Part shown: piece by piece, positions 36,546-47,077 of the stretch
Layout: each line of letters opens with the position of its first letter
How positions within the stretch are numbered: position 1 is the first letter of the stretch
Assembly (NCBI GenBank): GCA_032629725.1
Contig: JAFEVB010000015.1
Coordinates: 1,922,001 to 1,986,000 of the forward strand
Reading direction: 5' to 3'
From: Gremmenia infestans
Taxonomy: Eukaryota; Ascomycota; Leotiomycetes; Helotiales; Hamatocanthoscyphaceae
DNA: 64,000 bases
Notes under the pieces: generated by a model
Databases searched by the model: none
Told to the model about the DNA's origin: nothing
Seen by the model: the letters and a program-made list of their open reading frames with translations, nothing else
Position numbers and translations under genes: made by a program

Positions 36546-39363
36546 ATGTTTGAGCGACGAGTGCCGCCGAAGAGGAATGCAGTAGGGACTGGCTTGGGCT
36601 AGGACTGCGCTTTTAAACAACGATGGATCTGTATGATCTACGAAGTACATGGACTTGGTGTTTGGCATACCTGTGGGCTATTTGGATGGAAAAAGGCGGC
36701 GTATTGGGAATTGCATTGGCTGGCAGGAATGTAGCATTTATGAAGGAAAATATATCAAGTTTATTCCATGTATTAAAATCAAGCCGACTGGCTCGATACC
36801 TTCGTCTCTGCGGGCTCTCATCGCGTTAAGGTTGTCATTTCTTTCATTGTGTTCCATCATTCGCTGAGAGTTCATTACGATGAAACTTTGAGCTGTTGCT
36901 GTTAACATATACTCTCTTCGTCACTTGCGCCATCTCTCGGGACCAATCCCCGTCTTTTGTGGGAATTGAGAGTACAAGAAGTCCTCGAAATCGTACCAGC
37001 GTGTTCGAGACTTTAGACGATGTGAAAACATTCAAGCACTATACCTCTATCCATTCCATCCAACTACATCCTCTCCACACTGTCAAAATACTTTCTCTTG
37101 CATCTATTTCCCTACCTGAAAGTTAGCCTTTCATATTATGCGTTTTTCGATACAAGTCTGTATTTCTTTATCTTCCACATGGCTTGTACAAGAACAAGGT
37201 TTTGAAAGACCGAGCTATGCGCTTCATCCTTTCTTTTCGTATCAGCTTCTACTGTATAGTACCAACTATACATATTACCTGATCAATGCTACTGGCTTTG
37301 TGTACTTCCTGATCATACAACTTGTATTTCTACAAAGTGCCTTGCTGTAGGTAGGTAGTAATACTACGGTCGAAGCCAAACCAAACATCTGAGTTAGTTC
37401 TCGTGACGCATATCTAATTCCTCTACTTGACTCGGGTGGTTAGATGGATGCCTCCCTTCTTTCTACAGCAAGGCCGTCGGCAGAGCTGCCTGTTCCGTCT
37501 CGAGTACGGGTACAAAGCCGTGTTTAAGCCTCCCGCTAGCTACTCATATCCCGATTGAGAAGCGGGCACGATAGAACGTGGCAGGCCCGGCGGTGTAGAT
37601 GCATATGTAGACGGGCTGGGCTGGGCTGGAGCGGGAGATCTTCATGAGAGGTGAGGTGGAAGGTGCGAGGTAGGAGGGGGAGGTAGATGTCAAAATTTTA
37701 CTTTAGGTCGCCTGCCTGAGAGAGATATAGTACCGCACTTGTCGTTTTGGGGCTGCTTTACTTTCACTTATAACTGGTCGTTATTGGGGAATTTTAATGA
37801 TTACACTAGATTTTGGAGTCTATGGAATGAAACATTTCTTCTCTGGCTAGGTGTTCTGTGGAATGGGGAGAAGTGCAGTTTGCTCTATGTCTTGGCTTTC
37901 GTTTTAGGGGTCCTGTGGTGTGGCGTTTAGGGGTTCAATTTTATGGAGTTTTGATGAAGTATCAATTTTCCTTTCTTTTGCGGCATATCGGAACGTAATA
38001 AAACATCATTTTCAAGCCTTTCGCTTTCGATCTCGGGCGGGAAGGTACATGCATTTGGATCTTGGATCTAAAGCAAGGAAACTGACCAGGTATCTATCTA
38101 ACCTGTACGTGTCTTTACCGACGACGTTGTTGTAGACGCATGTGTCTCTCTTGGTACATCACGAGTCGACCCTGCTGCGGCTCTTTAGTCGTCAGCTTTC
38201 GCTAGATCGATCGGAATCTAGGTCCGGATGACTTGTCCGTCCAATAACGTGTCATGTCTAGTGGCTGCTGCATGTAGTGTTTGTTCTAATGCGGGAGGTC
38301 TTGACATGCTGTGTCAAGTTGCAGAAGTCAGGGGTCCAGATTGCTAGCGTACCGTACCATTTACTTTTTCTGGGGAAATCTACAAGCTCCATAAATGTCT
38401 GACTTATTTGCGCCTCGAAGAATGTGAAGTATCTTATAAGGCAACTTATCCGGGTTTTCCTGGTGAGGCTTTTCAACCCCGCATTCCTCGTTATGCTTCA
38501 CGAGACTTTTATAGATGATGATAATACACGAAACCCAAAAGTCACAGTCTACGTAGACATGTGAAATTAGCTTTCTATAAAAAACGGTCTTGAAAATCTA
38601 TCAAGTTCCAGGATTTAAGTTTCTAAAAGCGACTACTAGGTAAGCTTTCCGAGTAAAGCGTATCTTCCAAGGTCGGCCCGACGCTTAAGATGTTCATGAG
38701 GCTATAGGTATGTGATGTGTTGTGCATTTGTAAATCCCAGCGAATCTGCTTGCAATCCTACCTAAAGGAGGTACAACTATGGCGTTATGCCAAGGGACTA
38801 GGTAGCCTTTCATTGCAACGCTGATATGCATAGACAAGTGTTTGCTTATTGAGACTTTAGACTCTCATCATAGCCCGATACTATGACGGGGCATGACGAC
38901 AGTAAACAGTTGAAGCAAGATATAATCTCCGAGGTATAGACTTTTCTGATGGAATTTGAGACCCTGAAGATCTTGGTGAAGGAGGTGTTGGAATGCTGAA
39001 GATGGTGGGATGTAGGATGTGGGTGTGGATGTGGATGTGGATGTGGATGTGGTCATGACTACGTAAAATACTCGGGCCGAGTTCTCCCCTGACTAGCATC
39101 CCGAAGTTCCCCTGACTATCATTCCGAGCCGTTCTATAGATAGGGATCGCGGGGTTAATGGCAAAGGGTTTTCGGGTGGAGAAGAGATCAAAGCGTTAGA
39201 ACCACCAGAAATTCTATAGCCGACGCCCACTCGGATGGACAGCCGCCAATAACCATCAGACGCCGGACTTACTTCTTCACGATCTTGCACTCTCTTTCAC
39301 TACATGTATTCGAGTTGTCACATTCTCTCCTGCTTGTTCTGGTCAGTGGACAAATTGGGTATC
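36546..39363. other. 2.8-kb region without recognisable genes
   Basis: Frames are short and without signatures. Contains a CTGGG/CTGGA-type G-rich tract near 37610-37690, the GTGGAT microsatellite at 39025-39052, and AT-rich parts around 38500-38640. It may hold regulatory DNA or a non-coding transcript; nothing in the bases decides this. Confidence 0.4.
39025..39052. repeat. (GTGGAT)n microsatellite
   Basis: Four and a half tandem GTGGAT units. Confidence 0.9.
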
Positions 39364-41738
39364 ATGTCGAGAAGCCGGTTCCCCCCTGATCCCGGCCCGG
39401 ATCAATCAGATATAACGTCCGGTGAGTATTACTTTACTGTACTCCGTATTTCGTACAGATCTAGGGTGTTGTTCACTCGATTCCTGCGGGGTGCATGGTA
39501 TTGTATACCCGCCCGCTGTTTGCCCGTACCCAGGCCCGATAACCAGGTTCAGGGTTCGACGTAGCTGTTATCACAGTGACATCGCGGCCAAAACGTGGGG
39601 CTATTTCTCTGGAGTCCAGGCTTTAAGACTGTGCTGTCTAGGCTTTGGTTCGAGTAGAGTATGCTACACCAGCTATGCCTTCGTTACACAGAAGACACGC
39701 CGATCTGTACCTCAACGGCTATTTTCAACGTCATTGTTTTCCATGGCCCTGGGAGTCATCAATATTGTTGTATTTTGAGCAATCCTTTTCATCTAGGCCT
39801 GCAGCAACTGTCCCAGTCAGATTGCTCCTTTTGTCTCAATGCTGCCAATTCCATATCTAGCCAAGTACCCCCGTACTTGCAGAGAAGTCTTCCCTGCTCC
39901 CGCGAACTTTGTTTTTCAGATGGCAGCTTGCCCCCCTGTGAATGCTGTGTTTCTTTTGGTTGCATCACAGGATTACTGCATTTTAAGGATTCTTGCATCG
40001 AACTGTGAAGCGTCTTATCACCTTTTGCTTTTTCTCTCCTGATTGAAGCAGAGGCAAATGCATTGTTTCGGAGACACGTCTCCGTGCCGGAGTTCTCTCC
40101 TCCCTTCAGATGTCTAATTGATAATCGTATAACTACTGCAACCTTCGTCACAACGAGTTTTGTCAAAAACCAACACCATTGTCACATCTTTTTACTTGGT
40201 CTACTATTTACTGGAGAACTCTTCGCTTCCCCTTATTGATAAGCTTTGTGGATTCTTGAGATCCGTCAAGCTTTCACCAAAATCTCGCCACACTGGACGA
40301 CATCCCATTATAGCCTGCATCTCAGGCACGATGGCACGCATTCTAGATCAGGAATGTCCTCCGGTTCCTCAGCTCTTTGCTCCTGGGAATATGACTGGAG
40401 TTTACTACGTTATTGTTTGCGGGCTTCCCTGGAACTTCTCCTGGCAGGACCTAAAAGACTTTTCTCGGAACCATATAGATAATTCTACAACACAAAAAGA
40501 CATTGACCGTGTGGAGGTCTTTGGCACAAATGGCTGGGTGAGAGTCAAAGGAAAAGAGTCATTCTTGAAAATCTTTGGCAAGTTCAAAATCTACTTTTGT
40601 CGTATCTAGGCTAATAAGTTCCAGATCATTTGAATGGTGGTCAACTTGAAGGTCGCTCCTTGATTGCGGATGGCCGCAACGAGACAATGTGGACCATCAT
40701 CCTCACAGCCTCGGGTGCAGAGCCACAACCAAAACAGCGCAGTGATAGCATCAGCACTTTCCGCGGTGACATGGCCAGCGAATCTTCTCCTAGATCACCG
40801 ATATACTCCGGAGCCCGACTATCACCCGTATATTCAGGGCATGAATCATCTGTAAATGTAATACTCTTTTCTCTGGCACATCTACCTTGACTAATATCAT
40901 TTAGAGCAACTATTCCCAATCACCTTCCAGCAACTTTTCCCCTCTCCCATCACCAATATTCGCCAGCAGTCCTTGCCTCCAACAAAATGCTATCTATGAA
41001 CATTATGCTACCCAACCACAGTATATTCATCAGGGGGGTGTCTATGTGAACAACTTTACCCCGATTACACCTTTATACGCCGCGCCACCCATCTTAATTC
41101 CAACTCGCGTTCCAACATATATGGCCTCTCCACCTACACCGGAAATGATGATATGTCCAGTTCCAGTACCATACCAGCAGCCAGCGCCAGCGCCAGCGCC
41201 AGTGGTACGCACAGAAGCGCGGAAAATAGTCATAACCAAGCTTGCACACTCGGTCGATGAAGCCACCCTCGAGGCCCTCCTCCGTGGTGTCACACTGAGT
41301 CACTCTCCCCCAGGCAGTGAGTGCCACGTCAAAGCCGAAATCGCCTACCACACGAGCGGCGAACGAAGAGGCGAACGCAAAGATCATGCATTCTGTGTCT
41401 TCCAGACTGCTGCTTTGGCCCGGAGAGCAATACGGGCTCTGAACGGGTACGAGTTCCATGGACGACCGATAACGGTCAAACTTGCCAAGGAGGGGGAGAG
41501 GCCGTTGAGGACCGACCCGGCTCCGCCTCCGCCGCTCTACCCGCATGTGTCGTCGCGACGGCCGCCGCCGAAGATTAAGGAGAATGTTACGGTGAAGCCG
41601 AGTACGTGTAATGAAATCCAGGTTGGTTCAGCGAATGCGTTGAACATTGGGATTGAGTTGTCATCGAGGACGCCCGCGGTTGTGGATGGGTCATCGTTAG
41701 CGACCAAGCGAGGCCGTAGAAAGCGGAGTAGTCTTTGA
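39364..41738 (+). CDS. RNA-binding protein with two RRM-like domains
   Basis: Proposed exons 39364-39421, 40326-40577, 40625-40851 and 40905-41738 give 456 residues in one frame. Exon 1 (MSRSRFPPDPGPDQSDITS) ends at a perfect GTGAGT donor and joins across a 904-nt intron to GTMARILDQECPPVP; if this exon is not used, translation starts at the ATG at 40331 (435 residues). The 47-nt intron 40578-40624 is GC-AG (GCAAGT donor, GCTAAT branch) and is required to rebuild RRM1: YYVIVCGLPWNFSWQDLKDF, then GWVRVKGKESFLKIF joined to DHLNGGQLEGR. RRM2 is KIVITKLAHSVDEATLEALL ... AFCVFQTAALARRAIRALNG. The third donor is ambiguous (40852 or 40858, same phase). C-terminus is basic (KRGRRKRSSL), perhaps nuclear. 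Function beyond RNA binding unknown. Confidence 0.75.
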
Positions 41739-41825
41739 AACGCCAATGGCGAAAAGGCTTTCTTTGTTTATTATTTATTTGGTTTGGATTTTGAAAATAT
41801 GGGCTTTCTTTTAGCGCCGAGTTGG

Positions 41826-42112
41826 GCGTTTTGATGACTTTTCTAATGTGCAATGACTTAATATATCAAATCTACCACATAAACTTTTAATACAATTTAC
41901 CAAGAGCTTTTTTAGTAATCTAAGGTAGCTCTTTCTTTCTTTTTAGTTATATAAATGATAACACATTTATTCCTAACTTCTATAATATTAAACTGTTTTT
42001 TACCTCACCACCATAACTCACATACACACCAGCCCATTATAATCCCAGTTCACTAAATATCTCATTCATAGTTTACAGGCACAACGCGTCACACATTTCG
42101 AGATGCAGAGGC
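41826..42112 (+). repeat. Degenerate copy of the 46.8-kb promoter/5' segment
   Basis: Alignable along its length with 46798-47077, which is the upstream region and first codons of the zinc-knuckle gene at 47022. Shared blocks include GCGTTTTGATGACTTTTC, CATACACACCAG/CTACACACCAG, and GATGCAGAGGC at the end. Differences are mostly C/T and G/A, and this copy is more AT-rich, as in a RIP-mutated duplicate. Homology stops just after the GATGCAGAGGC block. Confidence 0.8.
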
Positions 42113-42304
42113 GACATCCGAGACCACCCGAACACGACACCTTCCCTCCCTCTTTAGAATTACGAATATTATAATAATGGCATATATGACATAGCGGATA
42201 ATTAGTAGGGAGAGGGTTAAGGATATAAGGAGTAAGGGTACCACACTAAGCTAGCGATACGACTTGATGACACCTAGCCCTCCCTTACAATAGCATGATA
42301 TACA

Positions 42305-42512
42305 TACGGAGGTACAGCAGTGAAGTATTCGCATAAAGCTAAAGATTGCCCCCTTGTAACGATCTCTCTCTTAGCTTATTTAGGTACTTTATTTGTTTTG
42401 ATAACACGTTTCCTGCCTAAATAAGCTAAGAGTAACAACTATGCAAGGGTATATTATGTTAGCATTTTTAGCTTTATGCGAATACGTAACCGCTGTACGG
42501 AGTACCTCCGTA
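42305..42512. mobile_element. 208-bp inverted-repeat element (MITE-like)
   Basis: The two ends are imperfect inverted repeats: TACGGAGGTACAG / CTGTACGGAGTACCTCCGTA at the outside, then GTATTCGCATAAAGCTAAA and its complement, and TTAGCTTATTTAGG with CCTAAATAAGCTAA near the centre. If TA at both ends is the target duplication, the element proper is 42307-42510. No coding capacity. Could also be a single long RNA hairpin. Confidence 0.75.
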
Positions 42513-42625
42513 GTAGTGGAGCGGTATTAATATTTAGAGCGACAGAGGAATAGGAGGATGGCGTGCATGTAGAGGTGGGGAATACTGTAGCATCTAAGGT
42601 GCTTAGTTATAGAGTGGTGCTAATT

Positions 42626-42722
42626 GTCCACTTATCGTAGTCACGTGGTAGATGATAAGTGGACGAGTAGCTTCGAGCACGCGCTTTGTGTGTCACGCGC
42701 TCTACTCGTAACATGCTACTCG
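42626..42722. repeat. Two adjacent perfect hairpins
   Basis: GTCCACTTATC (42626-42636) pairs with GATAAGTGGAC (42654-42664) around a loop containing CACGTG. The next stem starts where the first ends: CGAGTAGC (42664-42671) pairs with GCTACTCG (42715-42722), with further GC-rich pairing inside. Confidence 0.8.
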
Positions 42723-43633
42723 GCGAATGTGTCTACGAAGTACATTTTCAGTGCAACTACCAAACATTAGCCGAAGTTTTAAGAGAAAGCCGGGTGGCAG
42801 AAGGGGCGACCCTATCAGGTTTCAACAATTATTATAGTTGTTTTCGCAGACCTGAAGTCTAGGTCTGGGTTACATTTCTATAGATTATAAATAGTAATGC
42901 TATCAGATTGATCTCACATCACGTGGATGATCGGAGCGGAATAAGGTTTCCTTTTATCTCATATTCAGACCCTAATTAACGGGGTTTAGGTGGGGCAGTT
43001 AGGTAAAAGTCGGTAAAATCACGCTGCAGCCAATTAGAACACCCCCTACATAAACCCCGTAGAGTTATGAGAAATGCTAGCTACATCGGGTAAGGTGGTA
43101 AAAATGGCGGCCTAACGTAGTATTCATGCCTTAGGCACGTACTCTCTAAGCGCAGTGTCGGATTCTGAGATAAGGTTTTCTTGGTGGATCTACAAAATCA
43201 ACTCTAATCGAACATCTACTTTGTCACTTCCCACCAGTCGCATCTTCGCCCATTTCCAGAATCATCGTCCACCTCGTGAAACTCGCGCATTAGTTCTAAT
43301 TGATGCCATAAGGCTGGATCACAGACATCATACGATGATTTTGACCCATAAGGGTGAAGTTCTTTCCATTCTAGAATGGTGCCATAAGACTTGAGAACAG
43401 GCTACTTGGGAATTATACAATACCCAGGAATTATAAAGTTCCCATAGTAAGTAGAGCAACACCACATTTCGCATTATAGAATGCATAGGCTGATTATGCC
43501 ACAGCTGCCAAGGAGTATCCGATCCAGGCTTGCTGGTGTCGAAGGATGGAAAAAGCACTGCAACCTAAATTGTCTGTATGAGCGGGAAGGAAGAAATCCA
43601 GTCTCTACGTTCATATTTCATTGATTGATTGCA
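42723..43633. other. Intergenic, AT-rich island edge
   Basis: No gene supported; frame 43155-43394 lacks an identifiable domain. Contains TTGGGAATTATACAATACCCAGGAATTATAAAG-like imperfect repeats near 43410-43440 (short AATTATA units). Likely decayed accessory DNA. Confidence 0.4.
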
Positions 43634-44556
43634 CTATCGACGTGTGGGGCATCTTTGGTATGTGTGATCAGGATCTCCGCATCTGGCACAAGGTGCCGGA
43701 CAATTCCACCTGTAATGGTCGCCCCATTCCTCGCAGTTTTCACACACAGCATCTTCGTTAGGGGAGCCAACATCTCGACCAATTGGTCTAGTCCAACGTC
43801 CCTAACTCGAAGGGGCCGAGGATGATTGTTCGCCCAATGTTGTTGGTTAAGTATCGACTTGAGAAGCGGTCGCCGTGGTCGAGTTTGAGGCAATTGGTGT
43901 GAATGGAGTATGATTTGCCTGTGTCGAAGCCGCGGACTCGTTAGGACTTGAGTCATCTGCTTCGAGCGACATGGCCATGGCTGCCGCCAATGTAGCCTCC
44001 TCATCCTCATCCGTTGTGACACCTGCATCTGCATTTATGCCATGCTCCATGATGGATTGCAGCATGGCCACATCGAATGCCATTTGTTCGAGTTCATCCC
44101 TGTGAAATGGCCCGCTGTCGTTGTCGTTGTTATTTGCAACATGTCCCTCTGCCATGGGATCTTCGTAGCCCTCTACAGCTGCGATATCTGGCATGCCTTC
44201 GATGCGGGTATTTAGCCAAGGTGGTGGTGATTGAACTGGGCCGTATGGAAAGGGTAATTGCCTGACTGGTTGTGTGTGATCGTGTTCGTCAATATCAGGG
44301 AACTCATATCGCCCTATACATGTCAGTTGTTATACTCTATTTGAAGCTTTCTCCCTTATCACATACAGAAATGTGCCCAAATTTCCTGTTCTGCCTGCTG
44401 TAATGCTTCGCCTTCGTCCAGAACCTCTTTGGCCGTGGCAAATGCGTTCTCGTAGAACGCGTCGAATTCTTCGATGTTGACTTTGCTGTTTGCGTATTCT
44501 TGGCCTTGTTTGATCATTCTTGCCATGAGAGGTTTGCGGGATATGTAGTTTGCCAT
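43634..44556 (-). pseudogene. Zinc-knuckle family member A, stops before the knuckles
   Basis: Exons 44556-44367 and 44313 onward (53-nt intron, GTATGT donor). The frame runs 218 residues to TAA at 43849-43847, has a further TAG 17 codons on, and then continues in the same frame to TAG at 43636-43634. That last part encodes two CCHC knuckles, CENCEEWGDHYRWNC and CARCGDPDHTYQRC (43649-43744). N-terminal half: a charged helical region (ARMIKQGQEYANSKVNIEEF), then IAAVEGYEDP shared with member B, then an acidic, Ala/Ser/Thr-rich stretch. A 57-nt GTCGAT...TTAG interval would remove both stops in phase, but the donor is poor. Divergent to member B, 444 bp away. Likely nucleic-acid binding if translated to the end; gag-like or host gene not decided. 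Confidence 0.62.
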
Positions 44557-45000
44557 TTTGAGGGTCTGATTGTAAGGTATGCAAGTGTTCGTTCGTTTTC
44601 TGCTACTTCAAAAACGATCTTTGTTTTGCATTTTATTAGCACGTGACCACCAGACCTCATCAAATTCATCACTGTCAAAGTTCAAGTCACATATTTGATA
44701 CCCCGCGAGTGAAACTATAATCTCTTAGTTGGTAATAAAGTATATAGCTATTACGGTAATTTTTTATCGTTCCCTTCCACCTATTGTGCTTGCCTTCCAC
44801 TCAGATATTGTGTTTGCAATGATCGATCTACCAGAGTGATTTTTGGTATTTTCCATACATACCTACAAATTCACTTTCAATAGCGTAATACTAGCGTAAA
44901 CTGTAATGCTCGCCACACTCAAGTCAGAGAACAAATCGTTGTTTGTTTTCAAATTTGCAGAACCACCAACCATCAAGTCCCCTCACCACAAGCCAACACG
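44557..45000. promoter_or_regulatory. Divergent region between zinc-knuckle members A and B
   Basis: 444 bp between the two start codons, AT-rich in the centre. Shared bidirectional promoter region by layout; no motif recognised. Confidence 0.5.
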
Positions 45001-46091
45001 ATGGCGTACGTCTCTCACATCACAGAGATCTACAATTTGGTAATCGATCTAGAGATCGTCTCTGACCGCGTCTTCCATCTACGAAACGCGGAGGCCATTG
45101 AGGATATCATGCAGGCAAATCCAGATTTGAGCCCTGACATGAGGCAATTCATGGTGGAATTGAGACTCTGGACAGAGTTTTGTAAGTTATATAGTGTTAT
45201 TTTGTGCAGATGATCCTTCTCTAACGCGTTGAAGTCCCGGATTTGCCATTCCCAGGCCAATCACCGATGCCCATTGCGGCAGTAGAGGGTTACGAAACTC
45301 CAGCAGCAAATTCGCCAATCCATCGGCCGCTTTCACGAAATGATTATTTGTATATGGAGTACCAACAACTGCACACTGAGGCAAACGCAACCGCAAACGC
45401 AACCGCAAACGCATTGGATATTGCTCGTCTACAGCTCCAGGCCGAGTCAAACGCATTGGATCTTGCTCGTTCCGAGCCCCAGGCCGAACCCCGTGCGAAT
45501 CCGTATTCTTACGCAGCAATAGTCACGGCAGGGGATACGCGGTTGGCCCCGGAAGCGGCAGTGGAGAGATCTGCGAGACGTGCGGCATCGCCTTCTCTCA
45601 ACGCGGCAGAAACAACGGACGAGGCTATAGATCGAGATTGGCCAGTCCCTCGTCCGATACAGCCTATATGGACGTCATCAAGGGGATCAAGGGCATCAAC
45701 GCCATCAACGCCATCAACGCCATCAACGCCATCAATGGCATCAATGGGATAGTCGATTGGATCTCGGCGCCCCCGCCCTGGTTTTGAACGTGTTTGTATA
45801 ATCTGCAATGAGACCGGACACAGTATGCAGCAATGCCAAGGTCCACGGAATAGGGCACCGGATACGCAGGTCATCCCATGGCACAACCACATTCCACCAA
45901 TGCAACAGCCTTCACCTCAACTACCTGCAACGCAGCCACCGCAGCCACCGCAGCCACCGCAGCCACCGCAGTCATCATCGGCTCAACCTGGCCTTTCTCA
46001 GCCAACAGAGGACGTTGGCGCACGTTTCCAAAGCCTACCAGATGTCTTCAGCGTCGACTGGACCGAGGACGCTGATTATGAGATAATATGA
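45001..46091 (+). pseudogene. Zinc-knuckle family member B, in-frame TAG before the knuckle
   Basis: Exons 45001-45181 and 45235 onward (53-nt intron, GTAAGT donor). The frame stops at TAG 45750-45752 after 232 residues, then stays open in the same frame to TAA-like end at 46091. The downstream part has one CCHC knuckle CIICNETGHSMQQC (45795-45836), a PPQ repeat (QPPQPPQPPQPPQ) and an acidic end. The N-terminal part is a helical domain (IEDIMQANPDLSPDMRQFM), FPDLPFPGQSPMPIAAVEGYE shared with A, and NATANATANAL repeats. TAG is one C-to-T change from CAG. It lies right after a 54-bp minisatellite encoding STPSTPSTP. No GT-AG interval with a normal donor removes the stop. Function unknown. Confidence 0.62.
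45694..45747 (+). repeat. 9-bp minisatellite, six units
   Basis: Four CATCAACGC and two CATCAATGG units in tandem, inside member B and just before its in-frame TAG. Being a multiple of three it keeps the frame. Confidence 0.92.
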
Positions 46092-47021
46092 GCACGGCGA
46101 TTCCCAATGGTTTTTCCTCACTGTAGGAGCCCTTTTCAATGAATGGAGAGGTTATCGACTATTTTGGAGGTCTTTATAGACAACAGTTGCACCTGTATAT
46201 GCGCTGTCCAACTCTTATGAGTATATCTTTGGAGATCTTTTGGACGTCCAACCCTTATGGTGTATCTTTATGGATACCTTGGACATAGCCACTACTCAAT
46301 CTTATAGATGACGTCTGTATAGACGTTGAAGAGTCCATGTGGCCGCATTTGTTAAGTCTTATGACCAATGCACGTTGTGTAGGAGGATATTAACGATGAG
46401 CACGCGTTTGGCAATGTTGTACCCGATAATATCGATACGTTCAATGACGCGGCGCTGAAGGACGACTCCTCGGAGATTGATTGAACATATGAGGGAAATG
46501 GCTTGTATGGAGTCGGCGTACGGCAATGTTGGGGAAGATGGAGAATTGGCCAGAGCTGGGTTGGAGAAATTGTGTTGGTTGGAGCAAGAAGAAACTGGCG
46601 ACAGATGAATGCAGTCAATAAAATATATCCCTGTTGACTCTGATGTACTTAGTGCTGCGTGACTTGCCTATGGCTTACGAAAGCCTACAAATGTGAGGAT
46701 AGTGCATAATAAGTAAACTAATTGTTGACTGCCGGAGGGTCGAAAATCTCGAACACAACGCGGTTGTGAAATACGATTAATTGGTCAAAAGAAAAAAGCG
46801 TTTTGATGACTTTTCCAATATGCAATAAATTAATATCTTATTCTACCACGTAGAATTCTAATACAATTTCCTGAGAGACGTTTTAGAAACATAAGGAAGC
46901 TCTCTCTTTCTTCTTAATTATGTGAATTGTAGGATGTTCTACTCCCGACTTCCGCGAGGTTGACCCGTTTTTACCTTACCCATAACCTACACACCAGCGC
47001 ATAATAATCCGGAGTCACCAA
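46092..47021. other. Intergenic between members B and C
   Basis: Holds the two-unit repeat at 46206-46284 and, from 46798, the duplicated promoter segment of member C. No gene seen otherwise; frame 46352-46618 (minus) has no signature. Confidence 0.5.
46206..46284. repeat. Two tandem 40-bp units, each bounded by GTCCAA/TTGGAC
   Basis: Unit 1 46206-46245 and unit 2 46246-46284 share CTTATG, GTATATCTTT and the inverted ends, so each can form a hairpin. Confidence 0.7.
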
Positions 47022-47077
47022 ATGTCTTATTCATGGTTTGTAGGCACAATGCGCCACACATCTCAAGATGCAGAGGC
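46798..47077 (+). repeat. Promoter/5' segment of member C, duplicated at 41.8 kb
   Basis: Less degenerate copy of the segment at 41826-42112. Covers about 220 bp upstream of the ATG at 47022 and the first 18 codons. Confidence 0.8.

Noticed and set aside
39422..39778. Open frame after the RRM exon 1
   Set aside because: It begins at the GTGAGT donor and is better explained as intron sequence.
45690..45975. CRISPR-like array
   Set aside because: Units are contiguous 9-bp coding repeats without spacers, in a eukaryote.
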